From contig NZ_JAJQPD010000001.1 of the NCBI RefSeq assembly GCF_021228295.1, forward strand, positions 186,001 through 250,000: a stretch of 64,000 bases of DNA, written 5' to 3'. Positions within the stretch are counted from its first letter, which is position 1, and every line of letters begins with the position of its first letter. This stretch comes from Agromyces humatus (GTDB lineage: Bacteria > Actinomycetota > Actinomycetes > Actinomycetales > Microbacteriaceae). A model generated the notes under the pieces. That model saw only the letters and a program-made list of their open reading frames with translations, ran no database searches and had not been told where the DNA came from. The position numbers and the translations under genes were made by a program. This document shows, one piece after another, positions 8,594 to 16,975 of the stretch.

Positions 8594-11500
8594 TTAATTT
8601 TCGGGAACATTCGATTCGGATTCAGTGCCTCGCTCGGCTTCCCACGCCGGATTCGGTTGTATGGTCGGCGGCCAGTCGTACCGCCGGGCGGGCGCTCCCC
8701 CGAAACTCGCCCAGCACTGGCCACCGCCCTCGTCGAGCAGCGGGGGCAACGCTCGGTCCCTGATCAGGGCCCGATACTCCGGTGCGCCGCCGTGCACCAC
8801 GATGACGGCCTCCTCGCGGATACGCGCGGCCATGGCCCAGTTCGCAGCCCATGCGTCGGCGTCGCCGACGATCACGGTCGGCCCGGGGTGACCGGCAGCC
8901 GCGGAGACCGCGCGCCCCGCGACATCCGCCCCCGAAGCGATGAGGATCGGAACCGCGCCGGCCGAGCGGATCGCCGCCGCTGCAGCGCTCGTGCCGGCAG
9001 CGACGACCGCATGGACTCCGCCGCCCTGCAGCACGAGCGGCCGCTCACCGCCGGCCTCGGGCTGCGGCATCGGTTCGGCCTCGACCACCTGCACCCGAAG
9101 TCCACGCCACTGGGCCGAACCGGGCGGCTCGTCGGCGCGCCACAGACCGCCGACCCCGCCCGACTGCACGAGATCCGACCTCGTGGCATGGTGCAGCAGC
9201 AGGCGCGCTCCGAACGCGTCGCGCAGCCCCGAACCCAGCCCATGCCCCTGCGAGACGGCCGCGGCGACCCAGAGCCCCCGTGCACGCCCCTCGCGGAGCA
9301 ACGCCTCGACCGCGTCGAGCGCGGCCAGGCGATAGTCGTCGGGCCACGACCGGAACCGGACGTCGAGGTCGTCGATGACGACGAGCCGCGGGCAGTCGCC
9401 GCCGCCGCGCACCGCCGCGAGCAGGCCGTGCAACGTATCCCACACCGCACTTCGCGCGCCGTCGAGCAGGAGCACCGAAGCGGTGCCGTGCACCGCGGCC
9501 ACGGCCCCCGCTGCAGCCGCCAGCGCTCCGGTGCGGCCGCTTCCGGGTGCGCCGAGCACGAGGAGGTGCCCATCGGCCGCAGGCGTCCACGTCGCGAGAC
9601 TGCGGCGCTGGTGGTGCGGTTCGTCGGCGAGGCCGATCGCGAATCCATCGGTGTCGGCAGCGGCGGTGCGCGGTGCTGCCGCATCCGCGGCACCGCCGGC
9701 GGATCGCACGAGCGAAACGAGCCGGTCGCGCCCGACACGGCTCGGCAACGGATCGAGCCATGGCCGTCGAGCCCGGGCCCCCGCCGCGTTCGCGACCCGC
9801 GCCCCGGTGAGCGCCGCGACATCGGCGACCGCCGACTGGAATGTGATCGCGCGCCCGTCGCCGCGATCGACGATGCCACGACCGGGGGTGTCGGGCGCGA
9901 TCTCGGCAGCCGACTCGGTGCCCACGACGGCGAGGCTGTCGGTGCGCTGCATCACCCGCAACGACACCCGGATCGCGCAGTTGGCCGTGATCTGCTCGCG
10001 CACGACGCCGTTGGGCCGCTGCGAGGCGAGCACCAGGTGCACGCCGAGTGATCGGCCGCGCGCCGCGATGTCGGCGATCACCGAGCCGAGGTCGGGGAAT
10101 CGCTCGATCATGGCCTGGAACTCGTCGACGACGAGGACGAGCCGGGCCAACTCGATTCCGGCATCGAGCGAGCGGATGTCCCGGGCACCGGCCTGCGCAA
10201 GCACGCGCTCGCGGTGGCGCAGCTCGGCACGAAGGCTCATCACCGCACGCTCGGCCTCGCCCTCATCGAGATCGGTGACGATTCCGGTCACGTGCGGGAG
10301 CTCGCGGATCGGCTCGAACGCGGCTCCGCCCTTGAAGTCGACGAGCAGGAACGCGACACGATCGGGCGGGTACGCACGCGCGAGCCCCGTGAGCCACGAG
10401 AGCAGGAACTCGCTCTTGCCGCTGCCCGTCGTGCCGGCGACGAGCGCATGCGGGCCGTGATGCACGAGGTCGATCACGAGCGGGCCCGCGCCCGCCGCGC
10501 CGACCGCGACCGCGAGCGATGCCCGCGATGCACGGTCGACGACCGGTTGATCGAGCTCGCCGAGCACCACGCGAGCGGGCAGCTCGGCGCCGGCCGTCGC
10601 CACGCCGGCGCGTTCGGCGACGAGAGTCGACGCCTCAGCCCAGGCGAGTGCGTCGGCCGCACCCGTGACGGCCGGCACCACCGGCGCCGGTGGAACGCCG
10701 CCGGGGCGCCGCACGAACGCCGAACCCGGTGCGTCGACGTGGACGATCGTCTGAAGTCCGGGAGGCAGCGCCGACGTCTCGGTGGCGACGGCGATCAGCG
10801 CCGTGCCCCCGGTCGCGCGGCCGTTCGACCGGGATCCGAACCTGCTCGGCGGATCGGCTTCGTTCGCGGGCGCACCGCCGCCGCCGCGGTCGAGCACTCG
10901 CAGCCGCTCGGTGCCCGTGCCCGAGTGGGGCAGTCGCGCGGCCCACTCCCACTCGGTGGAGCGGGGAAGCTCGAGTGCGAGTTCACCGGGGACCCCGTGG
11001 TGGGCGCACTGCACGAGCGCCGCTCGCGCGGCAGCGAGGGCGAGCGGGCGTGCACCCACGAAGCCGACGCCTCCGTATGGATCGGCCAGCACCGGCGCGC
11101 CCTCGAGCGATGCGGCCCGAGCCAACAGCTGGCGCTCGTCGGAGTCGGTCGGCGAGCCGTCGACGCGCAGGTGGCTGCGTATCGGTCCGCTGCCCACGAC
11201 GATGGCCGGCAGCGGGCCGCCCTGCCACGCGGGCGGCGTCGTGCGCGCGACGAGGGAGGCGGGTGACGGAGCTCTGCGCCACGCGGCGCGACGCTCGCAT
11301 TCATGCCGCACCTCGATCTCGGCGCGGAGCTCATCGAGCCTGCGGGCGCGCTCGACACGAGCCCGCCGGAGTCGGGCGCGCCCCTGCCGCTTCGCGTCGA
11401 ACACGGACGCGACCGCCACCACCGGGCCGAGGATCGCGAAGACGAGCGAGAACGGCGACCCGGTGATCGCCCACAGCGCCAGCGCTCCGACGACGGGTGC

Positions 11501-11608
11501 GAGCACCGCGAGCAGCGGGAATGCGGGTCGCTCGGGTTCGCCCGGCGGAGAGGGCAACGCGAGCGGGAGATCGACGACTGGCGGTTCGGTGGGTTCGAGC
11601 GGGCGCAC
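8594..11608 (-). CDS. FtsK/SpoIIIE-family membrane ATPase, EssC/EccC-like
   Basis: 1,004 residues from GTG 11608. Two hydrophobic helices (about 29-71) are followed by a basic coil, then two ATPase domains. The first is intact: Walker A GTTGSGKS at 392-399, Walker B LVLVVDEF at 490-497, and the LASQRP and ITANCAIRVSLR blocks typical of EssC/EccC. The second is degenerate: GAPGSGRT at 686-693 and VVIDDLD near 743-749. The last 130 residues form a third, non-consensus domain. This layout (two helices then tandem FtsK domains) is that of type VII secretion motors, but no WXG100 gene lies nearby. It is the last gene of the FHA-kinase-MoxR cluster, 124 bp after the FHA gene, and ends with TAA. Role inferred: energising export or assembly of an envelope component. 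Confidence 0.82.
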   Translation of the reverse strand: MRPLEPTEPPVVDLPLALPSPPGEPERPAFPLLAVLAPVVGALALWAITGSPFSLVFAILGPVVAVASVFDAKRQGRARLRRARVERARRLDELRAEIEVRHECERRAAWRRAPSPASLVARTTPPAWQGGPLPAIVVGSGPIRSHLRVDGSPTDSDERQLLARAASLEGAPVLADPYGGVGFVGARPLALAAARAALVQCAHHGVPGELALELPRSTEWEWAARLPHSGTGTERLRVLDRGGGGAPANEADPPSRFGSRSNGRATGGTALIAVATETSALPPGLQTIVHVDAPGSAFVRRPGGVPPAPVVPAVTGAADALAWAEASTLVAERAGVATAGAELPARVVLGELDQPVVDRASRASLAVAVGAAGAGPLVIDLVHHGPHALVAGTTGSGKSEFLLSWLTGLARAYPPDRVAFLLVDFKGGAAFEPIRELPHVTGIVTDLDEGEAERAVMSLRAELRHRERVLAQAGARDIRSLDAGIELARLVLVVDEFQAMIERFPDLGSVIADIAARGRSLGVHLVLASQRPNGVVREQITANCAIRVSLRVMQRTDSLAVVGTESAAEIAPDTPGRGIVDRGDGRAITFQSAVADVAALTGARVANAAGARARRPWLDPLPSRVGRDRLVSLVRSAGGAADAAAPRTAAADTDGFAIGLADEPHHQRRSLATWTPAADGHLLVLGAPGSGRTGALAAAAGAVAAVHGTASVLLLDGARSAVWDTLHGLLAAVRGGGDCPRLVVIDDLDVRFRSWPDDYRLAALDAVEALLREGRARGLWVAAAVSQGHGLGSGLRDAFGARLLLHHATRSDLVQSGGVGGLWRADEPPGSAQWRGLRVQVVEAEPMPQPEAGGERPLVLQGGGVHAVVAAGTSAAAAAIRSAGAVPILIASGADVAGRAVSAAAGHPGPTVIVGDADAWAANWAMAARIREEAVIVVHGGAPEYRALIRDRALPPLLDEGGGQCWASFGGAPARRYDWPPTIQPNPAWEAERGTESESNVPEN

Positions 11609-11732
11609 GGAGACATCCGATCAGCTGCCGACGCCGCGAGCACGCCCGATCGGCGCAGCCGTGCGGAACCGCCGGCGAAGCGTTCCTGTCGAGGACGAGT
11701 GACCGGCGCGCTCGAGGGGGGCCGGGATCAGA

Positions 11733-12383
11733 TCAGCCGACGACGAACGACTGCTCGGCGAGCTCGACCCGGCTTCCGCGCGGCACGAGATAGCGTCGCC
11801 CGGGCTCGCAGCGCAACGCTCCATCGTCGGGGCGCCGCACGACCGTGCCGTTCGCCGAGAACCGGTCGGCGACCCACAGGGTGCCCTCGTGTTCGCCGAA
11901 CTCGAGGTGGGTCTTCGAGACCGAAAGGGTGCGGTCGGCGATCTGCACGAGATGGTCGTAATGCTCGCCCGGTTGCGGCAACGGGCGCCGGCCGATGAGG
12001 CCGTTTCCGGAGACCGTTCGCGTCTCGCCGGTGCTGAACTTCAGGACGAACCGCGACGGATGCCCCGGGGCCGAAGTCGCGGGCTGCGCCTCGGCGTCGG
12101 GCGCGACATCCGAATCGATCGCGGTGTCTGCCCCATCGGACCCGATCATGGCCGGCTCGGCACCGGACTCGATGGCGGTCGCAGCCCGGAATCCATCGAC
12201 CGGGACGCTCACCACGCCGCTGTTGCGGCGCGACGGACGCTCGAGGGGATCGAGGATCGTGGTGTCGCCCGGCCGTGGGTCGGCGCGCCGCCGAGACTCG
12301 GGCGTCGCGCTCGTCGAGCTGCCGCATTCGCCGCAGAACATGGCACCGTCGGGCAGCTCCGCACCGCAGATTCGGCAGCTCAC
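11733..12383 (-). CDS. Zinc-ribbon plus FHA domain protein
   Basis: 216 residues from a GTG overlapping the upstream stop (GTGA). The N-terminus is a four-Cys zinc ribbon (CRICG...CGECG, within residues 3-21). A disordered acidic linker follows, containing GDTTILDPLERPSRR, a Thr motif resembling kinase/FHA sites. The C-terminal 100 residues are an FHA domain: GRRPLP, SVSKTHLEF, and RFSANGTVV, the conserved Gly-Arg, Ser..His and Asn-Gly positions that bind phosphothreonine. As the second FHA gene of the cluster it probably reads phosphorylation by the kinase at 22879-24300, or binds its own linker. The 124-bp gap to the FtsK-like gene holds no other reading frame I can support. Confidence 0.85.
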   Translation of the reverse strand: MSCRICGAELPDGAMFCGECGSSTSATPESRRRADPRPGDTTILDPLERPSRRNSGVVSVPVDGFRAATAIESGAEPAMIGSDGADTAIDSDVAPDAEAQPATSAPGHPSRFVLKFSTGETRTVSGNGLIGRRPLPQPGEHYDHLVQIADRTLSVSKTHLEFGEHEGTLWVADRFSANGTVVRRPDDGALRCEPGRRYLVPRGSRVELAEQSFVVG

Positions 12384-14677
12384 GTTCGGCCTCCCCTCCG
12401 CGTGACAGCGTACCCGCCGAGCGAGGACAACGAGACGGCGGCGCGAAGCCGGTCGCGGGTGCTGCGAGACTCGCTCAGACGCTGCGCCAGATCATCGACC
12501 GTGTGCCAGACGCGGTGGTCGTCGTCGTCACCGGGGCCGTTCGGCGCGAACACCGCACGATCGACGACCGACGCGAGCACGAGCGGACCGAGCCCGCCGA
12601 CCGTCGCCGCCTGTTCGGCGCGCGTCGCCGTCGGCGAGATCGCATATCCGTAATCGGACGCGATGTCGGCGAACTCGTCCCAGCCGCCCTCGATGCGCTC
12701 GACCGCGGTCGGTGCGCGCCGCCGCAGCCGGCGACGCCGCAGCTTCGCGACGATGATGGCCAGGAACGGGCTCACCAGCACCGCGAGCCCGAGGATGACG
12801 AACCCGGCGATCTCGAGCACGCCGAGCAGCACCGCCAGCCACTCGTCGCCGGCGCCGTCGCCGTCGTCGGGCGCTGCGTCGGGGTCGGCGTCGTAGTCGT
12901 CGACCGGAGTGCGTTCCGCCGGAGGCGGCAGGGCCGACTGGGGCCGCGAGACGATGTTGGGCTCGGTGGCTTCCGGGGGCGGCACGGGCCCCGGCGGCGG
13001 GTTCGGGTCGACGGCGACCCATGCGCCGTCATCGTCCTGCACCTCGATCCACGCCTGGCGATCGGCGCTGCGGAAGCGCGTCACCCCGGCCGCGTCGTCG
13101 GTCGGCTTCTCGGGCTGCATGTAACCGACGACCACGCGGGCGGGGAACCCGATGCGCCGCGCCATGAGGGCCGCCGCCACGGCGTACTGCTCGCCGTCGC
13201 CCAGCATCGGTTGCTTGGTGGCGAGCTCGCTCAGCCGGTCGAGCGAGTGCCCCGATCGGCTGAACTCCTCATCGTCGAGACCGTGACTGACGTACCCGTG
13301 CTCATGGAAGCCGGCGATGACCTGGGACAGTCGCAGGCCCTGATCGCCGGATGCCGGGGCCCACCGCTCGAGCAGGCTCTCGAGCTCCTCAGGCAGGTCG
13401 GGCGTCGCCGGCAGCACGCTCGTCCCGGGTTGCAGCTCGGCGAGGTCGGGCACCGGCATCGGCACCGGCACCGTCGACGTGGCCTCATACGACTCGCCCG
13501 ACCGGAGTCCGTGCTGTGTCGCGCCGGTACCGGTGACGTCGTTGTAGTAGTACGCGTCGGTGCGCGCGACGGCGTCGCGTCCCTCGAACGTGATTCGCTC
13601 GAGCTGGCCGATACCGGGCACCCACACCTCGTCGTAGCCCTCGACGTCGACGGCGATATCCACGGTGGTGCCGATCGCGTCGGACTGGTCGAGTCGGTAC
13701 GGCACGCGCGCGAACCGCCCCGAGAGGGTGTTGCCGTCACGGCCGCCGACCGTGTACACGACCCCATCGTAGGTATCGAGCGCCGCGATGCGGAGGCCGG
13801 CGCCCGGTGGCAGCCCCGTCACCTCGAGCATGGTCTCGTCCGCGACCTCCTCGCGGAATGCCGCACGGAACCCTGCGAGCGGGCTGTCGTGCTCATGAGG
13901 CTCGAACGGCGGCTCGAGTTCTGCTCGCACGACGTTCCGTTGCGGGCCCGGGAGGGCGAGTGACGCGGCCGTCGCACCGATGAGCGCGACGGCGATGAGC
14001 GCGGATGCCCCGAACACGCGCCGCGCGTCGGCGACGGCACCGTCGACGCGTCGGCCGCGGGTGATCGCCCGGCGCTTCGCGATCGCGACCCGCACGAGCC
14101 ATGCGACGACGGTGACGAGGAACACCAGGCCCGCCTGGAGTGCGATGCCGGTGTGGACGACGCCGAGCGCGATGCCCGCGAGGAGCAGCACCGCCGGTGG
14201 AATCACCGCCGCGGCGGGATGGCGGCTGCGAAGCGCGATCGTCACGGCGGCGGTCGCGCATGCGAGTCCGAGCAGGAACGGCGGAACCAGGAGCGCCTGG
14301 TACGAACCCACGGGCACGGCGATCGTGACGAGCTGCTTCCATGAGAGGGCCGCCCCGGTCACGAGCTCGAGCAGGCCCGCAGGCGTCGGCAGCACGCCCA
14401 GCACGGCCCGATCGGGAACCGCGACGGGAACGCCGACCACGAGGTACGTTGCGGCGACCCCCGCCACCACCGCCCAGGCGGGCCATCGGCGCCAGGCACC
14501 GACAACGCCGATCGCAGATCCGAGGACGATCGCCGCGCCCGCGGCCACGAAGAACGCAGGGCTCTCGTAGATCGGCCACCAGGGGATCATCGCCGCACCG
14601 AGCATCGCGACGACGAGCACGACGGTCACCGCCGTCGGTGCGAACCGATCGGCGCCTGCCGGAGCCCGGGCGATCAT
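12380..14677 (-). CDS. Multi-spanning transglutaminase-fold protein, probably catalytically inactive
   Basis: 765 residues from an ATG overlapping the DUF58 stop. The first 240 residues hold seven or eight hydrophobic helices; an extracytoplasmic region follows, then one more helix near 630-655 and a cytoplasmic tail. This is the layout of DUF3488/transglutaminase proteins that accompany MoxR and DUF58. The core block is GDGEQYAVAAALMARRIGFP at 493-512. Active members have Cys where this protein has Gly495 (codon GGC), and the HAW..V block is QAW at 541-543, so the catalytic His is Gln. Asp557 in VAVDPNPP is kept. With Cys and His both missing it is probably a binding or scaffold pseudoenzyme. 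The tail (GWDEFADIASDYGY onward) resembles that of related actinobacterial proteins. Confidence 0.85.
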   Translation of the reverse strand: MIARAPAGADRFAPTAVTVVLVVAMLGAAMIPWWPIYESPAFFVAAGAAIVLGSAIGVVGAWRRWPAWAVVAGVAATYLVVGVPVAVPDRAVLGVLPTPAGLLELVTGAALSWKQLVTIAVPVGSYQALLVPPFLLGLACATAAVTIALRSRHPAAAVIPPAVLLLAGIALGVVHTGIALQAGLVFLVTVVAWLVRVAIAKRRAITRGRRVDGAVADARRVFGASALIAVALIGATAASLALPGPQRNVVRAELEPPFEPHEHDSPLAGFRAAFREEVADETMLEVTGLPPGAGLRIAALDTYDGVVYTVGGRDGNTLSGRFARVPYRLDQSDAIGTTVDIAVDVEGYDEVWVPGIGQLERITFEGRDAVARTDAYYYNDVTGTGATQHGLRSGESYEATSTVPVPMPVPDLAELQPGTSVLPATPDLPEELESLLERWAPASGDQGLRLSQVIAGFHEHGYVSHGLDDEEFSRSGHSLDRLSELATKQPMLGDGEQYAVAAALMARRIGFPARVVVGYMQPEKPTDDAAGVTRFRSADRQAWIEVQDDDGAWVAVDPNPPPGPVPPPEATEPNIVSRPQSALPPPAERTPVDDYDADPDAAPDDGDGAGDEWLAVLLGVLEIAGFVILGLAVLVSPFLAIIVAKLRRRRLRRRAPTAVERIEGGWDEFADIASDYGYAISPTATRAEQAATVGGLGPLVLASVVDRAVFAPNGPGDDDDHRVWHTVDDLAQRLSESRSTRDRLRAAVSLSSLGGYAVTRRGGRT

Positions 14678-15999
14678 GCGACCGACGCCGTTCGTGCGAG
14701 CATCGCCCGCAGGTCTTCGAGGTAGCCGATGTCGAACACGGTGAGGCCGGCGACGGTGCGCGAGCTCGCCTCACCCTCGGGCGAGCACTGCACCGCGAGC
14801 ACCTCGACCCCTGCGGGCACCCGGCCCGCCGCAGAACGCAGCGAGGCGATGCCCCGGGCGGTGCCGGTGACGAGGATCACGAGGGAGATGCCGTGCAATG
14901 TCTCGACCGCGCTGCGCGCGACATCGGGCAGCAACGCCGCCCGTGGCTCGCGCTCGATCACGCAGAGCGCGTCGACCAGCCGATCCCGCGAGACGGTGGG
15001 CAGCTCGCGCATCGGCCCGCCGAGCCGGCTGCCGCTCGCCGACCGCGGCCCCGACACCACGAACGAGACGCTGCGGGCGTCGCGGATCGCCCGAGCGCCG
15101 ACGGAGGCCGCCGCGCCGACCGCGAGCTCGAACTCGGCGTCGTCGACGTACGCTCCGGGTTCGAGGTCGAGCAGGATCATGAGCCGGCTGCGACGCGACT
15201 CCTCGAACTGCCGAACCATGAACGTGCCCGTCTTCGCCGAGCTGCGCCAGTGGATGTAGCGTCGATCGTCGCCGGGAACGTATTCGCGCAGCGCGTGGAA
15301 CGCGATGTCGCTCGAGGTGAGGTCGCGAGTCGGGAAGCCCTCGAGATCGCGGATGAATCCGGTGCTCAGCGCGCTGATCGACACCGTGCGCGGATGCACC
15401 CGGAGCTCGGCCATCTCGGACCACACGATCTCGCGCCGCATGAGCCCGATCGGATCGGCGCGCACCGTCCGCACGGGGCCGATCGGGACGATGCCGCGCC
15501 GATCGGTCGGGATGGCGAACTGCTCGTCGAACGCACTCCCGCGCGCCAGTCTCGGGAGGACGCGCTCGAAGACCCTCGCGCCGACCGGGAGTTCGAGTTG
15601 GACGCCGCGGAATCCACGGCGACCGGGGTTCGCCGCGACGAGGCGCGCGAGGGCCGGCTCACCCACGACCACCCGTGGCGTCGGAACCAGCAACCGCAGC
15701 TCGCCCGCGCCCCGGCCGATCAGCCAGAGTGCCGCGACCGAGACGATCACGACGAGGCCCCAGGCGATGGCGATGATCTCGAGCAAGCCCCAGCCGTACC
15801 CGACGACGATCGCGACGATCGCGGCGGCGATGACCGACCACCCGAGCGGCGTGACGACGCCCCGCACTGCTCGTGCCCCCCGCCGGATCGCCACCGCGGC
15901 GGTACGGGCGCCGAGCAGGGCACGCTCGATGACCACCGCGAGCAGGCCGCGCTTCTTGGCCTCCTCGGGAATGCTCGTGTGGGTCTGGGCGAAGGTCAC
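14674..15999 (-). CDS. DUF58 domain protein of the MoxR-linked type
   Basis: 441 residues from a GTG overlapping the moxR-like stop (GTGA); the much longer open frame upstream is antisense noise over moxR. Two hydrophobic helices (LGWSVIAAAIVAIVVGYGWG and LLEIIAIAWGLVVIVSVAAL) lie near residues 50-90. A beta-rich region follows, then the DUF58 signature REYVPGDDRRYIHWRSSAKT with MVRQFEE. The C-terminal part has a von Willebrand A-like alternation (RLMILLDLEPGAYVDD). DUF58 proteins act with MoxR AAA+ ATPases, probably as membrane adaptors in complex assembly; no enzymatic activity is established. It overlaps both neighbours by 4 bp, implying tight translational coupling. Confidence 0.88.
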   Translation of the reverse strand: MTFAQTHTSIPEEAKKRGLLAVVIERALLGARTAAVAIRRGARAVRGVVTPLGWSVIAAAIVAIVVGYGWGLLEIIAIAWGLVVIVSVAALWLIGRGAGELRLLVPTPRVVVGEPALARLVAANPGRRGFRGVQLELPVGARVFERVLPRLARGSAFDEQFAIPTDRRGIVPIGPVRTVRADPIGLMRREIVWSEMAELRVHPRTVSISALSTGFIRDLEGFPTRDLTSSDIAFHALREYVPGDDRRYIHWRSSAKTGTFMVRQFEESRRSRLMILLDLEPGAYVDDAEFELAVGAAASVGARAIRDARSVSFVVSGPRSASGSRLGGPMRELPTVSRDRLVDALCVIEREPRAALLPDVARSAVETLHGISLVILVTGTARGIASLRSAAGRVPAGVEVLAVQCSPEGEASSRTVAGLTVFDIGYLEDLRAMLARTASVA

Positions 16000-16967
16000 A
16001 CGGCCTGCCTCGTGGAGGGTGGCGGCGTTTCGATGAGCACCTGCGCGATCATGTTCGACGCCGTGACGCCGTCGAACTCGGCTTCGGGGTCGAGAATGAT
16101 GCGGTGCGCGAGCACCGGTTCTGCGAGCGCCTTGATGTCGTCGGGCACGACGTAGTGCCGGCCGCGACCGGCCGCGTGGGTCTTCGCCGTGCGGATGAGC
16201 GCGAGCGCGCCGCGCACGCTCACGCCGAGCCGCACCTCGCCCGCGGTGCGGGTCGCGTCGACCAGCCGCGACACGTAGTCGTGGATGGTCGGGTCGACGT
16301 AGACCGTGCGGGCGAGCGCAGCGAGCTCGATGATCTCGTCGGCGTCGAGTTGCGCGTCGACGCGCTGGTCGTGCGCCCGCTGGTCGGCACCCTCGAGGAT
16401 GCGGATGGTGGAGGCGTGGTCGGGATACCCGATCGACGAACGGATGAGGAACCGGTCGAGCTGCGCCTCGGGCAACCGGTAGGTTCCCGCCTGCTCGACC
16501 GGGTTCTGCGTCGCGATGACCATGAACGGATGCCCCACCGGGTGCGTCTGGCCGTCGACCGTGACCTGCCCCTCCTCCATGACCTCGAGCAGGGCCGACT
16601 GGGTCTTCGGGCTCGCGCGGTTGATCTCGTCGGCGAGCACGATGTTGGCGAAGACGGGACCGGGGTGGAATTCGAAGAGCCCGCTGCGCTGGTCGTAGAC
16701 CGTGACGCCGGTGATGTCGCCCGGGAGGATGTCGGGCGTGAACTGCACCCGGTTGCTCGTTCCGGCGACGGACTGGGCCATGGCGCGAGCGAGCGAGGTC
16801 TTGCCGGTGCCGGGCACGTCGTCGAGCAGCAGGTGCCCCTCGCTCAGGAATGCGGTGAACGCGAGCCGGATCACGCGGTTCTTGCCGAGGAGCACCTCTT
16901 CGACCGCGCCGACGAGTCGGTCGAGCGTTGCCGCGAATGCTGCGGCCTCTTCGGCGGTCATCGTCAT
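15996..16967 (-). CDS. MoxR-family AAA+ ATPase
   Basis: 323 residues. ATG 16967 follows an AGGAA ribosome site. Walker A is DVPGTGKTSLARA near 50-62, Walker B is IVLADEINRASPKTQSALLE, sensor 1 is VIATQNPVEQAGTY, and an Arg-finger segment is LPEAQLDRF. The C-terminal lid domain ends near VLIETPPP. MoxR ATPases remodel partner complexes; the partners here should be the DUF58 and transglutaminase-fold proteins encoded next, and perhaps the giant Fn3 protein encoded just upstream. It starts 8 nt after the giant gene's stop. Confidence 0.93.
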   Translation of the reverse strand: MTMTAEEAAAFAATLDRLVGAVEEVLLGKNRVIRLAFTAFLSEGHLLLDDVPGTGKTSLARAMAQSVAGTSNRVQFTPDILPGDITGVTVYDQRSGLFEFHPGPVFANIVLADEINRASPKTQSALLEVMEEGQVTVDGQTHPVGHPFMVIATQNPVEQAGTYRLPEAQLDRFLIRSSIGYPDHASTIRILEGADQRAHDQRVDAQLDADEIIELAALARTVYVDPTIHDYVSRLVDATRTAGEVRLGVSVRGALALIRTAKTHAAGRGRHYVVPDDIKALAEPVLAHRIILDPEAEFDGVTASNMIAQVLIETPPPSTRQAV

Positions 16968-16975
16968 GTGCGTTC

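Noticed and set aside
8057-10051. 664-codon plus-strand frame over potD and the FtsK-like gene
   Set aside because: It spans the intergenic gap and two real genes in antisense and shows no recognisable domain.
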